Positions 36,601-49,174 of a stretch of 64,000 nt of DNA are shown piece by piece. The notes under the pieces were generated by a model. The model did no database searches and had not been told where the DNA came from. It was given only the letters and a program-made list of their open reading frames with translations. The stretch lies in contig JABACO010000002.1 of NCBI GenBank assembly GCA_013339895.1, forward strand, positions 9,755,077 to 9,819,076, in the 5' to 3' direction. Every line of letters starts with the position of its first letter. The stretch's first letter is position 1. Made by a program: the position numbers and the translations under genes. The stretch is from Ephydatia muelleri. Lineage: Eukaryota > Porifera > Demospongiae > Spongillida > Spongillidae.

Positions 36601-38102
36601 GCATTCGATAGTAGACCAATAACGTATGGTTATTAACAAATATGGTTAATTGTTGCAACGCACGGCTGTTTGCGGCCCATTTAATGTTGGACAATAAGAC
36701 CTACGCCCCGAAATATTGAAACGATGACATCACGCATCATGACCTAACCAAGCACTTTGTATTTTCGAGCTATATAAGGACTGTACTTGTTGCACCGACA
36801 TGTAACAGCCATTTTAGTATAGACATACCATTTATCTATGCATCGTATAAATTTTGTGCCTCAACTCTGTAGCGCCCGCTAGCTATAGCGCTCGCAAGCC
36901 GAGTACCTCAATTGGATATCCTCCACAAAGAACTGAACAGTGAACCACTGCCAATTTTCCTAGGAAAAAGCTAAGCGTGATAAGTTAGCGGAGGGTTAAG
37001 ACTACCTAGATAGCGTATAGACTAAGTGCGGCCGGCTGAAATGATGGCGCTACAGATCGTCAAATATCCCTGATTTTACAAGAGTTTTTAATGCCGTGTC
37101 AAGCATAACGATAGGTATAGTCCTGAAAGTTCAATCTTCGTTGATTGTGGTATTGCTGCCACATCTTGTGACACGATGTTGATAAGGTGCTCCATCACAC
37201 ACTGCATTGTAGTTCTGCAACTGCATCTCTTATACGTAGGCATATGATATTCTGTGCAATGATGCATGGTATGCATATACATGGATTTGACTCCTTGCAA
37301 TTGTTCTGCAAGCCGGAAGGAGACTGACTGAATCCTGCCACTTTTCTACAAGCCTAGTGCATGTGATGAAGATGATGTTAACTAGGTCAGTGGCATTAAG
37401 AGCTAAAGGTTATAAAGTCATGCACCATTTATACTAGCTGGCATTCAATGTTCAGTTGATGTTGTAAAGGCAGCAAGATTCAATGCTGTTGAATCAGATC
37501 TATTATTCGATAACTATCGTTTACAGTGAGTGCATAAACTTTATTGATGTTTCAAGGTGTCAGGTGGTAGGTCGTTGACAACTTTAGTGATGGATATGCA
37601 TGGTGTTTTGATAATCCAATGCTTTGGAGTACATAGTGCCAGATTCAGTGCCTGATAAAGATCAAGTAGAAACCTTTACACCTGCAATGTAAAGTACACA
37701 TTATTGTGCCTCTCCACCCTTGCAGAGGTCCAAGCTTGATCTATACCATACTTCATCACTGGGGATTTAGTTGTCATGCAGGGTGTTCCTGTAAACTATG
37801 CATAGCGAGTTGATTTATAACTGAATATCATCTTATTTAAGCTATCCATGCACCCAGCAGCTTTTCCATCAATGTGGAACATATATAGGTGACTTCTTGT
37901 ATCTCCTTTCTGCCAGAACAATGGCAGTAAAAATGGAGAGCTATCTCAACCCGGCCCCTTTGAGGTTTCTTGCACTTGACCTCTCCCTGGAGATATAGTA
38001 GCCTTACGTGCCATTTACATGCATGTATGTATAAGTAAGAGCAAATTAGTTTTAGATTTTTTGTAGTTGATTTTTTTTTAGTGTTGCGCAGCTACTGCTA
38101 AG
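36601..38102. other. Intergenic with one promoter-like segment
   Basis: No gene recognised. TATATAAG at 36771-36778 is preceded by a CRE-like TGACATCA (36725-36732). That would suit a promoter, but no persuasive coding exon follows within 1 kb. Confidence 0.35.
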
Positions 38103-38270
38103 TGATTGCTAGGCCAGCTGTGATTGCTAGGCCAGCTGTGATTGCTAGGCCAGCTGTGATTGCTAGGCCAGCTGTGATTGCTAGGCCAGCTGTGATTGCT
38201 AGGCCAGCTGTGATTGCTAGGCCAGCTGTGATTGCTAGGCCAGCTGTGATTGCTAGGCCAGCTGTGATTC
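38103..38270. repeat. 18-bp minisatellite, 9 perfect copies
   Basis: TGATTGCTAGGCCAGCTG repeated head-to-tail nine times without a substitution (38103-38264), followed by a partial unit. Because 18 is divisible by three, both strands show open six-residue-periodic frames, which are a by-product of the repeat. Confidence 0.97.
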
Positions 38271-39778
38271 TTGTTCTGCACTCACTGTAATCCCTGACTC
38301 CACCAATGAATTCTTCCTATTTTGATCACTGATCACTTCATAGATTTTAATTCTCAGGTAGTTAGTACTTCCCTAAGTTATGCACAAGGTTCACTCTGGA
38401 GACCTTCATTACTGTGTTGTCATGCTGACTGATGTGGTTGCTAAGGCTTGTGGATATTCCCTCACAGATATGCATGTAAGGAATTATAGAGTCAAGCTAT
38501 TCTTTGACTAGGTTTGTGCCATTGTCAATATTACAAAACATCTAGGGTCTCAGATGCCATATACATATCAGTAACTGATTAAAGCCTTGATGTCCTGGAA
38601 CATTCACTCTGCTACAATGTTTAATACCAAGCTAGGTATCTAAGGTAATAGTTCTGTGTCATAACAATAGGGATGTATTATACAACTGCAAATACAGATG
38701 CAGCTCCAGAGGCAGCCTACCTCTCTATAAACATAAGCAAAGAGAGAGGGCACAACAAATACTGTAGAATTGACATGAAGGTGGTTCACCTGCACGATGT
38801 ATGTGAGTGCATTGTGCAGATTGACAAGAGCATTAAATGGTGGGGGTGTGAAATAGTGCTAATGTACTTTTAAGGCTTAATAGCACACCCTAGCAGGCCT
38901 GGTGAACCACTCCTTTCCACTGGCATGCTTGAGTTGTGGATGGAACAAAACCCGTGTATAAGCATAGCATCATTATATTTACTGGTCAATGACAAAATAT
39001 GCATTAACATCTTACTCTTGTGTTTTAGCTATTAATGAAGTAAGACAACCATTTGATACTAGCATTTGAAGTCATTGCTTGCAGGGAGCTACACTATTAG
39101 CTGGGCTTTGTGGATACATGGCTGCATCCTCCTCAGAGTGAAATGCCACACCATGCAAGGCCTGAATACTTGTATATGGTGTCCTTTTTGCTTGCTCTCT
39201 TATAAGACATGCGTTTTTCAAGTTCTGCAATGCAGCTGAACGTGTTGGCAATGGTACTCCATTGTACGTGTCATGATTATTCATAGAAAACAGGCAGCCC
39301 GTTCAGGCCGAAAACAGCCGGCCGCGCTTAGTGGACAACATAAACCAACTACTTGAAGCTTTCACATTGCCTGTATGTCAAACTTATATGTGGTAAAATT
39401 GGCAGCTACATGCAATTCGCGCACCTTTCATACCTATTCGATCTTGCCGTACCTCATGTGCCTATGAAAACGTGGCGCGTGTATTAATTGGAAAGCGTAA
39501 TTTATCGTTTTAGGTGTGTGTCTTGAAGCCAGATGATTGCTGGTACTACTGCATATGTTTATAATAACGCCAGATGTAAGCGTCTAGCAAGGCACGTCGT
39601 TGAACATATGGTGTCGATAATGAGGCTAACCGCCATGATTTCTATACCATATACCGTAACGCTCTAATTATCAAACTAAATGTCCAGCCGCAAACAGCCG
39701 TGAACGCTCGAACGAGACGACGCGAATTAACGTTTGACTTCTGCTGAGATATTGTGTCATACCGTGTTGTGCTGACAA
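38271..39778. other. Intergenic, nothing recognised
   Basis: A short plus frame at 38673-38873 and a minus frame at 39072-39284 are open but match no family I know and have no context. Confidence 0.45.
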
Positions 39779-39878
39779 CTATGCGGACCATCCCGCGCAT
39801 ATCCATCGAGTGTACCGCGACTCTTCTTCGTCAGCTCCATGCCGTCTTTAAAAGCGCGGGCAACTCTCTCCGCGGGAA
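39779..39878. repeat. Reversed fragment of block beta next to alpha2
   Basis: Reverse complement of about 8093-8200 (CATCCCGCGCATATCC, GTCAGCTCCATGCCGTCTTT, CTCTCTCCGCGGGAAC) with small indels. It ends exactly where block alpha2 starts, marking the left breakpoint of the second large copy. Confidence 0.75.
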
Positions 39879-40387
39879 CTAGCTGTCCCAAAGGTTCATT
39901 TGAGATCTCCAGGTGCGATTAATTTCAGAGAGACACAGACATTTTCACTGGGAGCTACTGTAGCTGACATAACCTTTTGCCACAGACATGTACATGTACA
40001 CTGTACATGTGTATTGCTGGGGGAGGGTCTGAGCTAGGCTAATTTATCTAGGCTTTACTTACCAGTGGAGATGAGACAACCCCTAGTTTGGGCCAACACC
40101 TCATCAGGAGGCATGGACAGCCACCAAAGCCACAGCAGTGTGGCTGGAGTCCAGTGACTGGTTACAAGGTAAGACCTTCCTCGCAATGACAGTGCTAGAC
40201 CATTGGAAGCCTGCTGTGTTAGTGCCACCAACTGTACAGCCAATCTGTGCATCGAGTATTGCCATTTTGTTTTACCCAGCTCGCACTATTCATCCTTCCT
40301 GTATATCTAGCCTTGAGGGTGTGGTCTCTGGTTTCCCCTCAACCCTTTATCTCCTCACCTTCCTCGTCATAGTTAGTGATGGATCCT

Positions 40388-40429
<42 letters not shown>

Positions 40430-41654
40430 ACACACGATGCATGAATAACAGAAGCAGTTCACCGAACATTGTTTTGTTTCACACTACACTGTACTGTATA
40501 CTGCAGTTACTTATTCACATACACAACAGATCATCAGTCTTCCACAGAGTTATATTGTATATGTACTATGTACACATGTATGGTATGCCCAGTCTTGTAG
40601 ATACTGTACTGTCATTGCCCATGCTAGTTGCTACCCCTATCCTAGTCTCGTACCCAGACCCATGTACATCACAGCAGCAGATGGATTACATCACTGCTAC
40701 GCTCGCACACTGGGTCTGGCTCGTAGATGTTTGCTCCAATGCCACAAGATTTTTTGGCACCAATTGGAATGCAGGCACGATGTGATGTAGCGTACTAAAC
40801 AGTGTTGATTACTCCAGAGGACCAGACAGCACAGACTACTGTTGTGTTTCAGAGGACCAGAGGCTAGGCTACCACAATCTTTGGCCTCAACAGTGGAAGG
40901 TTGTGAATCCTTCTTTATTTTTAGGCACGTGGGGTGACTTGCATATGGCAGTTAACTCTATCATGGGCGAAGCCAATTATTGTGGTACCATGTATAGTGC
41001 GATTTTGCACGTGGCAGGAAAAAGTAGTTTGTAAACAACTTACGCTACTATGACCAGGAAACAACGCTTCCTCTGATCAATGTGTTGTTGACAAAAGTCT
41101 TAATGATTTAGGTAAAGAAAGTGTTTTTAGTATAGGACCTATGGCGCAATATTGCTCTGTTGCCCGTGAAAGAGTTAATGGTGTGTTACTGTTGATGCCT
41201 TGCACCAGCTCCCATCATGCATGGAGCAAAGTGGTCACAAGTTACAATGTGGGAGTCATCTGATTAATCCTACGGTACCTGTCTGGTACTTTGAATTCAA
41301 ACACACATTTCACCAAACCTTGCATGCATGTGTGCCAATGGTAGTAGTCTGTTTAACACAAGAGAATTTGCCAAAGCTGTCAGAAGACATGCGAGAGTAG
41401 TGGCTGTAACATCATAATGCATGCATTCACAACCCCCCTACGCACGTACATAACCCACCCCACACAAAGTATATATACATTCACCCTTTTCCCCACTCTT
41501 CTGCAAAATACACACCCACAGTGAGGTACCAAGGAACACAAGAGCCACACCCACTAGAACACAACATTAGAACACAAGAGCCACGCAATCTCACAAGAAG
41601 CCATCACGTGAACATAATGTGTACGTAGATCTGAAACAGACACAAGCGATAGAA
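39879..41654. repeat. Duplicated block alpha, copy 2
   Basis: Collinear with 2400-3969. It has gained a 219-bp MITE (40956-41174) and is interrupted at its right end by the Helitron, after which the homology resumes at 51173. Confidence 0.92.
40956..41174. mobile_element. MITE with TTAA target duplication, 219 bp
   Basis: Flanked by TTAA at 40952-40955 and 41175-41178; alpha1 has the single TTAA at 3490-3493 and no insert. Ends are CTCTATCATGGGCGAAG and, from the other strand, CTCTTTCACGGGCAACAG, followed on both sides by CAAT-ATTG. A TTAA duplication is the hallmark of piggyBac-type transposition. The same family recurs at 18978, 19964, 23385, 61783 and 62759. Confidence 0.85.
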
Positions 41655-41656
41655 TC

Positions 41657-41678
41657 TGAACCTGCGTCAGCAGGTTCA
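41657..41678. repeat. 5'-terminal hairpin of the Helitron
   Basis: Perfect 9-bp arms TGAACCTGC and GCAGGTTCA around a GTCA loop, two bases inside the TC terminus. Terminal hairpins at the 5' end are more typical of Helitron2/Helentron-type elements than of canonical Helitrons. Confidence 0.85.
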
Positions 41679-42130
41679 ATATAGGATTGATTGAGGAATG
41701 ATGAATGTCATTAAAATTTTTAAATCGCGTCGGGAGGGACAACGGAGAAACGGATCACTTATCTCGTTGCAGCAATCGAACGACAACACCAAGATCTACG
41801 TTTTCATGCTAGTTTCATGTCATTAAACTATGCGCTTCCAGACAAACAAAGAACCTGCTTCTCGTGCCCATTCCCAAAAAAATTGTTCGTCGTCGTCGTC
41901 GTCTTCTTCTTCTTCCTTAGGAAGGTATAACTCGAGCTACGAACGGTTTTAAAGAACGACAATAGTACCAATCTCTTCAGAATTTACCGGCACGTTATCC
42001 TAGCATGTCATTTGGACACATATCACATCTAGAAAGAAACTACAGCGAGAAATACCTTATTTGGTTGCAAGTTCTATGGCCATCTAGCAAGTTCTAGCAA
42101 GTTGTTAATAAAATGTATAATTTTAGGGAG

Positions 42131-42138
42131 TATAAATA
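42131..42138 (+). promoter_or_regulatory. TATA box of the Helitron gene
   Basis: TATAAATA 92 bp upstream of the predicted start codon at 42223, in an AT-rich stretch with no ATG between the box and the start. Confidence 0.65.
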
Positions 42139-42222
42139 CTCCAACAGACACTAAATTTATTTGGTGTTCCTATCGCAGTTTAGTCGTTACTTACTTTGGC
42201 TAGTGAAGTTGTTTTTCTAAAA

Positions 42223-45200
42223 ATGCCTTCGCGTAATCAAAAGAAGAGATCTAAGCAACGAGCGGAATACCTCCAAAAACGAGAAGATATTTAATCACAA
42301 GAGAACAAGGCTAAAGCCCGAGCGCGCTACAAGGCCGACCCTGAAAAGAAGAAGGCCTCTGTACGCGACACCTACAAGGCCGACCCAGAAAAGAAGAAGG
42401 CCTCTGTACGCGACACCTACAACGCAAATGTTGTATCTAAGCGTGCTGCTAAAAGGCAGCGATATCAAGAGGGCGTCGAGGAGAACCGTGCTGCTAAAAG
42501 GCAGCGATATCAAGAGGGCGTCGAGGAGAACCGTGCTGCTAAAAGGCAGCGATATCAAGAGGGCGTCGAGGGGAACCGTGCTGCTAAAAGGCGGATATAC
42601 AGGGGCAATTCAGCTACCATTAAGGCAGCTAGAAGGAGTCGGTATTGGAAGGGTCGTAGAACTACCACTACCACCCAAAGGTATGTTATAAATAGCATGC
42701 TGTATGTAGCATTTAAAGTCTAAGGGCTGCTTTCTTACGTGCTAATGTAAGTTGCTCGTGGCTTCCTGTCATGCACACATTAACACATTTCTTGTACGCT
42801 TGCATGCATATTATCAGATGTACAGTAAGGCTTCCCAGTTCCCTGGTAAAGGTCAATGTTTGTACAAAAGGTTATTTGTGCATGCATCTGTGTCTGTTAC
42901 ATTGTACATTAGTTATCTGATGTTGAAAGAAAGGACTACACACGTGTGTGTATAGTACAAGTCAGTCATGCGCATCCACCCCTTGCTGCAGCTGTGTTTA
43001 ATTGTTATCAGATGTACAGTAAGGCTTCCCACAAGTAAAAGTTCCCCCATGTACAAGTAAAGGGTCAATCTTTGTTGTTTTAAAGGTCCACTACACGTGT
43101 GTACAGAAGTGTTACCCAAAATTGAGTTGCATGAAAATGAAATAATTCATGTAATGCGCAATTGGTGAAATGTTTTGATACATGTATAAGGCATAATGTA
43201 TGGTAAAATAAAAGTACTGCAACCCTATCTTCTCCCATATAGTTACTCCCTGTTTGAGCCCAACACTCGCACACTAGCAGAGTATGGAGTGGGGCTTGAA
43301 AAAGCAATTCTTAGGGATAGTGAGCTTCTGAGTGAAGTAAACAATGCTTTTTGCAATAGCCATCCATTGCTAGCTCAAAAGGTTGTTACAAGATCTGCCC
43401 GTGCAGCAGTAAGTAAGATTAGTGCAGATGCATTACTTGCTAAAGCACTCAGTGTACGAAGATCACAGGCAGGGTCACTGCTAAATACTATCTGTAAGGT
43501 TAATGCAAAGAAGTTGCAAGAGAGTGATATTTTAGTCGGGCATAGGTTTCATACTGCTGGAGCTGAACCTTACTTCTTTGATAATTCGTACACTCACACA
43601 AAACAGCATGGAGCCATTCCAGTAGACCTCAATGGTAGGTGTGTAGTGGCAGAGGAGATAAAGGACAGGGATAAGGTCACCATGCGCCCTTTGAAATGGA
43701 AATGTACAAATGAGTGTCGCAAGCTCACTAGTGAAGAAGTAGCAATAGTGTTAAAAACAAATTCATTGTTCCAAAAGTCCATTGAAGACCTCAGAGCTGG
43801 GCTTGATGCTCTTGATTCAGGGTGTGGTCATGTTCATTATGATGTCACTTTGAAATCACATTCTGGGTTTATTGATCAGCTTGGGCATCCTATTTATTGT
43901 GAGCTTCCAGAATGCTCTAGTCCATTGCGAATTATTAGGGCAGCTATGCCTCACTTTCCTGCATTACGGACTTTCACTAGGCTACTTTACAAAGCTCGCA
44001 AATGTCACATGACCATTTTGGCTATTGATTCAGCACTCGCTAGTGGAAATATTGAAGAGCTTATACCATTTATGGGCATGAAGGACAATTTGTCAGATTT
44101 GTTTAGTGAGGATGGAGTTGAGCATGCCGTAGTTAGTGAAGACCATTCATCATCTGGTCTAGGCTGCATTGAGAGAGACTTGAAAGTTACGCATGCTGAC
44201 CTTATAGCTGAGCTACAATCCAAGTTCAATGACGATGCAGAATTTGCATGTTGTAGCTGTGAAAGACTGTTTCAGTGCAAACAAGTGTCTTGTGTAAACT
44301 TTAGCCTTGACAAATATGAAACAGATACCTGGCAAAGACTGAAAGCCCATGTTTTGCAGAATGGTGTCACTGAACAACTGTACATCTGCCAGTACTGCCG
44401 ACCATTTCTAAATAAAAATACTATTCCAGCAAGATGTGTTCTTAATGGGCTTGTCACTGAACTCATACCAGACGAACTAAAATCTCTAAATGCTCTCAGT
44501 AAACAACTGATTCAGAGAGCAAAGGCTTTTCAGACTATTGTGCGGCTTGGGACATATTCAGGTAAAGTGCCGGCATATAACGCACTTCAAGCCTGCAGAG
44601 GTTGTATGTTTTTCTTGCCACTGCCACTAAATAAAACATGGGACACTTTATCGGAAATTGAACTTGGTGGTAGTGGTCTTGTAGCTTTGCCTGACCCTCA
44701 GTTGTACATAATTGTAAATGGTGTTCCAACTAAGGATAAAATTGTGTGGCAAACACTAGTGGATGTTAATGCTGTAAAATTAGCCATTCAAAAACTCAAA
44801 GAAATAAATTGGCTTTATAAAAATGTAGACGATGCATCATTAGATGAGGCAGCTAAAAATATTGTTGAAGTAGTAGACCAAGCATCTAGCATAATGTTAG
44901 AAAAAGCATCGACTGATGACGTGGCTGCTTTACAGGCGTACACTATTCGATCGCTTGACCAGCAAGGGTCAACAAAGTTGGATGTTGAGCAGTACAAGAT
45001 GCAAAATGTTAAAGACAGTCCTATCGAAAGCAGACAGAGACACCTTGATGTGATGTGCTTTCCAACACTTTTCCCCTCTGGGCAGTTTGGTGAATTCCAC
45101 CCTCGAGACATTCACTTGTCAGCATCAGAGTATGCTAAATCTCGGCTTCTCAACAAAGATTCTCGTTTTCGAAAAGATGCACAATATGTTTTCTTCTTGT

Positions 45201-48200
45201 TATGGCAGCAAGAGATGAGGCAAATTTCTGCAGGCATTTACAATGTTCTTAAAACTACATCTAAGGGCAAAGTGCCTGTGCGTGAATTCCTTTCCAGAGT
45301 TTCAAATTCTGATGAAAGTGTTGAAGCAAATCTTTCCACAATATTTCAATCTGTGCGTGGGACTAAGCAGTACTGGTTCCATAAAAGTAGTGAATTAAAA
45401 TGCATGTTGAGAGAGTATGGATCGCCCACTCTTTTCATAACTTTTAGCTGTGCAGAGTACAACTCTACCCACATAGATAGGTACCTAAGGAAGGTCAATG
45501 ACCATCCTCCTAGCTATCCCATATCTAAGCTTTGCATTGAAGATCCTGTTTCAGTGTCCCGAAAATTCTCTGCAAATTTTCACCATTTATTTAACACTGT
45601 TCTGCTAAAAGGTTCTGTGCTTGGTGTAGTCGAACATTTCTTTTGGAAAAAAGAGTATCAGGCGCGGGGAGCCCCTCATTATCATGTATTGCTGTGGATT
45701 CTGGGTGTGCCAGTGATTGGGAAGAGTGATCCAAAAGACGTTCTTGCATGGATCCAGGAACGCATCACATGTAAAATCCCAGATGCTGCCCTCAACCCTG
45801 AACTCCACGCATTGGTCACTAAATATCAAATGCATAAGTGTACTAACTATTGCAAACGCCAGCAAAAGATCAAAAGTGGTTTTATTACTAAATGCAGGTT
45901 TAGTTTTCCACATGACGTGACTGAGCATGCAGTGCTAAACCCAGTGGAGGAATGCCTCAAGTCGAGGAAAAAAATTTATCTCCTACCTCGAGCTGCACAG
46001 GAATGTAGAGTGAATGATTACAATCCACTACTGCTTCTGCTGTGGCAGGCCAATATGGACATTCAGTTCACTGCTGAATCTTCGTTAACCCTAGCTCATT
46101 ATGTTACAGGGTACGTAACCAAAGCAGAGAAAAGTAACATGCAGGAAGTGTGGCAAGAGGTCAATTCAAACAGCAGTATCTACAGCAAGCTGTGGTCCTT
46201 TGGTGTTCGGAGCTTACGTTCCAGAGAGTGTGGCCTCTACGAAGCAAGCGACCTGTTACTTGGTGACCACCTCACCGAGAAATCAGTGACTGTGAAATGG
46301 GTTGATGCTTCAATGCCTCACAAACGAAAGCGCAGGCTTAAGACTCATAAACAGCTTGTGGAAGTTGAAAAGATGAATCCTGCTTCCACTGACATATTAG
46401 AGGGGAGCATGGTAGACATATTTTACCCTACCAGGCCAAATGAGTTGGAAAATGTGTGCCTGTATGATTTTGTACAGTGGTACAAGTATTGCGGGACAGA
46501 CAAGGATGGCTCTAGGGTATACCAGAAGCTGCAAAAGCCTCTTCTTCCTAATCACAAGCTGTTTGATCCTTCCAATGAGAACCAGAGAGAAGACTATTTC
46601 TATTCTCTCATGTTACTATTCATTCCATTTCGAAATGAATGTGATCTGATGAAAGAAGGAGAAACAGCTGAGGTTGCCTTTAACCGTCTCATCGGTAGCA
46701 ATGTCAGTCTGTCAGATCACCACGAAAAACTGCAAGCATTGTTGAAAGCGCAGACTGCAGTGAAGAAAATCAATGAAGCAAGAGAGGAGGAAGGGGCTGT
46801 TGTTCCTCCTGCAGAGGAAGATGCTTATTTTGGTGGTGAAGCAAAGGCAGCAATGGAAGATGTGTTCAATTTGAATGAGGTGAACGCAGAGACAGTTGAA
46901 GAGCGTGTTGCTAAGCTCAATGCAGATCAGCTGCGAATCTTCAATGATATCAATGACCATCTTTGCCACCAAAAACTGCATGAAAATGGGAAATGCTCCT
47001 GTACTAAGCTAAAGCCCTTGTGTAAATTTATTAGTGGTGTGGGTGGTACAGGGAAATCCTTCCTAATTCATACGATTCGAGCAAAGGTTAATGAACTTTG
47101 GATCGATAACAAAGATTACATAAGGTGTGCACTTGCAGCTCCTACGGGATTGGCTGCATTTAACATAGAGGGTGTGACTGTACATAGACTATTTCAACTA
47201 CCAATAGAGCATGATTCTAGAACATCCACTTACTGGTCACTACCTAAAGAATCACTTAAAGTCATGCGGAATGGTTTCACGCATGTAAAGTTAATAATCA
47301 TTGATGAGGTTAGCATGCTATCAAGCCTGACCCTAGCTTACATTCATTTGAGACTTGATGAGTTGTTTGGAAGCGATCAATGGTTTGGGTCTATGAATGT
47401 CCTGTTCTTTGGCGATTTACTGCAGCTTCCTCCAGTAAATGGTTCAATGGTGTTCCAAAACATTTCCAATAAACTTATTGCCGCAAGGCTTGGCTGTGTG
47501 ACAGCTGTGAACATTTGGAGGGAATCTATAGTGTATGATGAACTGACCATTAATGAAAGACAAAAACGCGACCCAGAATTTGGTCAGTTGTTAAATGAAG
47601 TAAGGGTGAATTGTATATCTGACAAAACTGTTGCATTGTTGCACAATGCTGTCATAAAATGCACAGCTTTTGAAAAGTTCCAAGAACTCTTAGGCCAAAA
47701 TTTGTCCCCTGTGTGTCTGTTTGCTACAAGAAAATCGTGTGACCAATTTAACGCAGAGATGCTTTCCAAAGCCAGTTCACCAATAGTAAACATGCCCTGC
47801 ATAGATGAGTTTGATGAAACAGCAGGGAAGGTGAAGTGGACTAAAAGGGCATCATCTGAACTAGAAAAGTTAAACAAAGACTGTAATATGACTGCTGGTT
47901 TAGAGGCAGAGCTAAAACTTGCAGTAGGTGTTAGGGTCATGCTAAGACGGAATATAAAAACCAGTGAAGGGTTGGTCAATGGTGCACTTGGTACTGTTAC
48001 TGCCATCTCTAAGGACTGCATTCAGGTTGCTTTTGATCACACTCCTAAACTGCAGTTTAAAATTGAACGTGTGCGTAGTAAGTTTCAAATATTACGCCGT
48101 TTCTACGTGTACAGAAAGCAGTTTCCTTTAATATTGGCATTTGCAGTAACAATCCATAAGTGTCAAGGCTTATCATTAGACTGTGCAATTGTGGACCTTT

Positions 48201-49174
48201 CTAGTGATATATTTGCAACAGGAATGGCCTATGTTGCCATGTCACGTGTGAGAACACTAGCTGGTCTGCATCTGTTATCATTTGATCCTAAATCGATCAA
48301 AGTCAGCATGGAGTGTACTGAAGAAGTGAACAGGTTACGTAAACTATTTAGAAGTGACATTCCGTGCATAGAGCTGTCTGCAGTCCCTAACCCTATTAAG
48401 AGTAAACCTAAGCGAACTGGTCGGGCTTGTGACATTTTACCTCCACAACCACTACCTAGCAAAGACCAGGCTAAATCCACTGTTTCTGATTCTTTGAAAT
48501 CTAAGACATCACAAAGGGGTAAAGGGCAGACACCAAAGCAGAGTACACCCAAGTCCTCTGTTATAGATCTTACTGTTAATGATGTAAGGGTTGAGCGGGC
48601 AGAGAGAGAAACCACATGGCTGTATCTCAGATATTACCAAACAGACGAAGTGTGGCAACGTCAGAAGTGTACACAACTGGGCCTTACATTTCACAGTGCA
48701 AATAATTTTGACATTGGTGGCCCCAATATAGTTTTAAATCGCCCTAACACTGAAACAATATTGAGAGCAAGGGGTGATGGCAATTGTCTCTTCAGATGTT
48801 TCTCTCAAATCATAACTGGTTCCCCAGATCAGCATTATGCAGTAAGAATGTGCATAATTACACACATGAGACACATATCGCACCTTCTAATAGGATCATA
48901 TGAATTTGATGGGGGAGATGATATTGAAGCATACATAGCTAATAGAAAAATGGATCGGAAGAGGAGCTATGGTACGAATAATGAAATGCTTACACTGTCT
49001 CACCTACTGATGTGTAATGTATACTCATTTAATGCTCAGGCTTCAAATTGGTCATATGTAGCGAACCCTGGTCACATTGATCCCAACATTCCTGTCATTG
49101 TAGAAAGAAAATCAATGTATATTTACTACAGAAATGGAAATCATTTTGATATTGTAACCTCACAGTTGCCATAG
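42223..49174 (+). CDS. Helitron Rep-helicase-OTU protein, 2 exons, stop codon in exon 1
   Basis: Exon 1 is 42223-42680 and exon 2 is 43243-49174. The intron (GTATGT...CCATATAG) is phase 2, and joining gives 2130 codons in one frame. A TAA at 42292-42294 (codon 24) interrupts exon 1. Exon 1 encodes basic 15-residue repeats (45-nt units, 42328-42591). Using exon-2 frame numbering from 43196: a Cys-rich zinc-binding-like segment at about 351-395; a DUF6570-like region at about 415-480; the Helitron Rep domain from about 613, with FITFSC, the HUH motif H828-Y-H830 and the Tyr pair Y969/Y973 for DNA nicking and joining; and a Pif1/RecD-like helicase with Walker A G1281-S1288, Walker B D1370-E1371 and a C-terminal IHKCQG and AMSRV pair. 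The OTU cysteine protease has D1861, C1864 and H1983. All catalytic residues are intact. Transposition would proceed by rolling circle; the OTU may deubiquitinate host proteins, which is inference. Confidence 0.95.
42328..42591 (+). repeat. 45-nt coding tandem repeats in Helitron exon 1
   Basis: Two units of a KADPEKKKASVRDTY type (from 42328 and 42373) are followed, after a short linker, by three perfect or near-perfect units of an RAAKRQRYQEGVEEN type (from 42442, 42487 and 42532) and a partial one. The result is a long, highly basic helical N-terminus, plausibly for DNA binding or nuclear entry. Confidence 0.9.

Noticed and set aside
38103..38270. Regular repeats resembling a CRISPR array
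   Set aside because: Units are contiguous with no spacers, and the window is eukaryotic.
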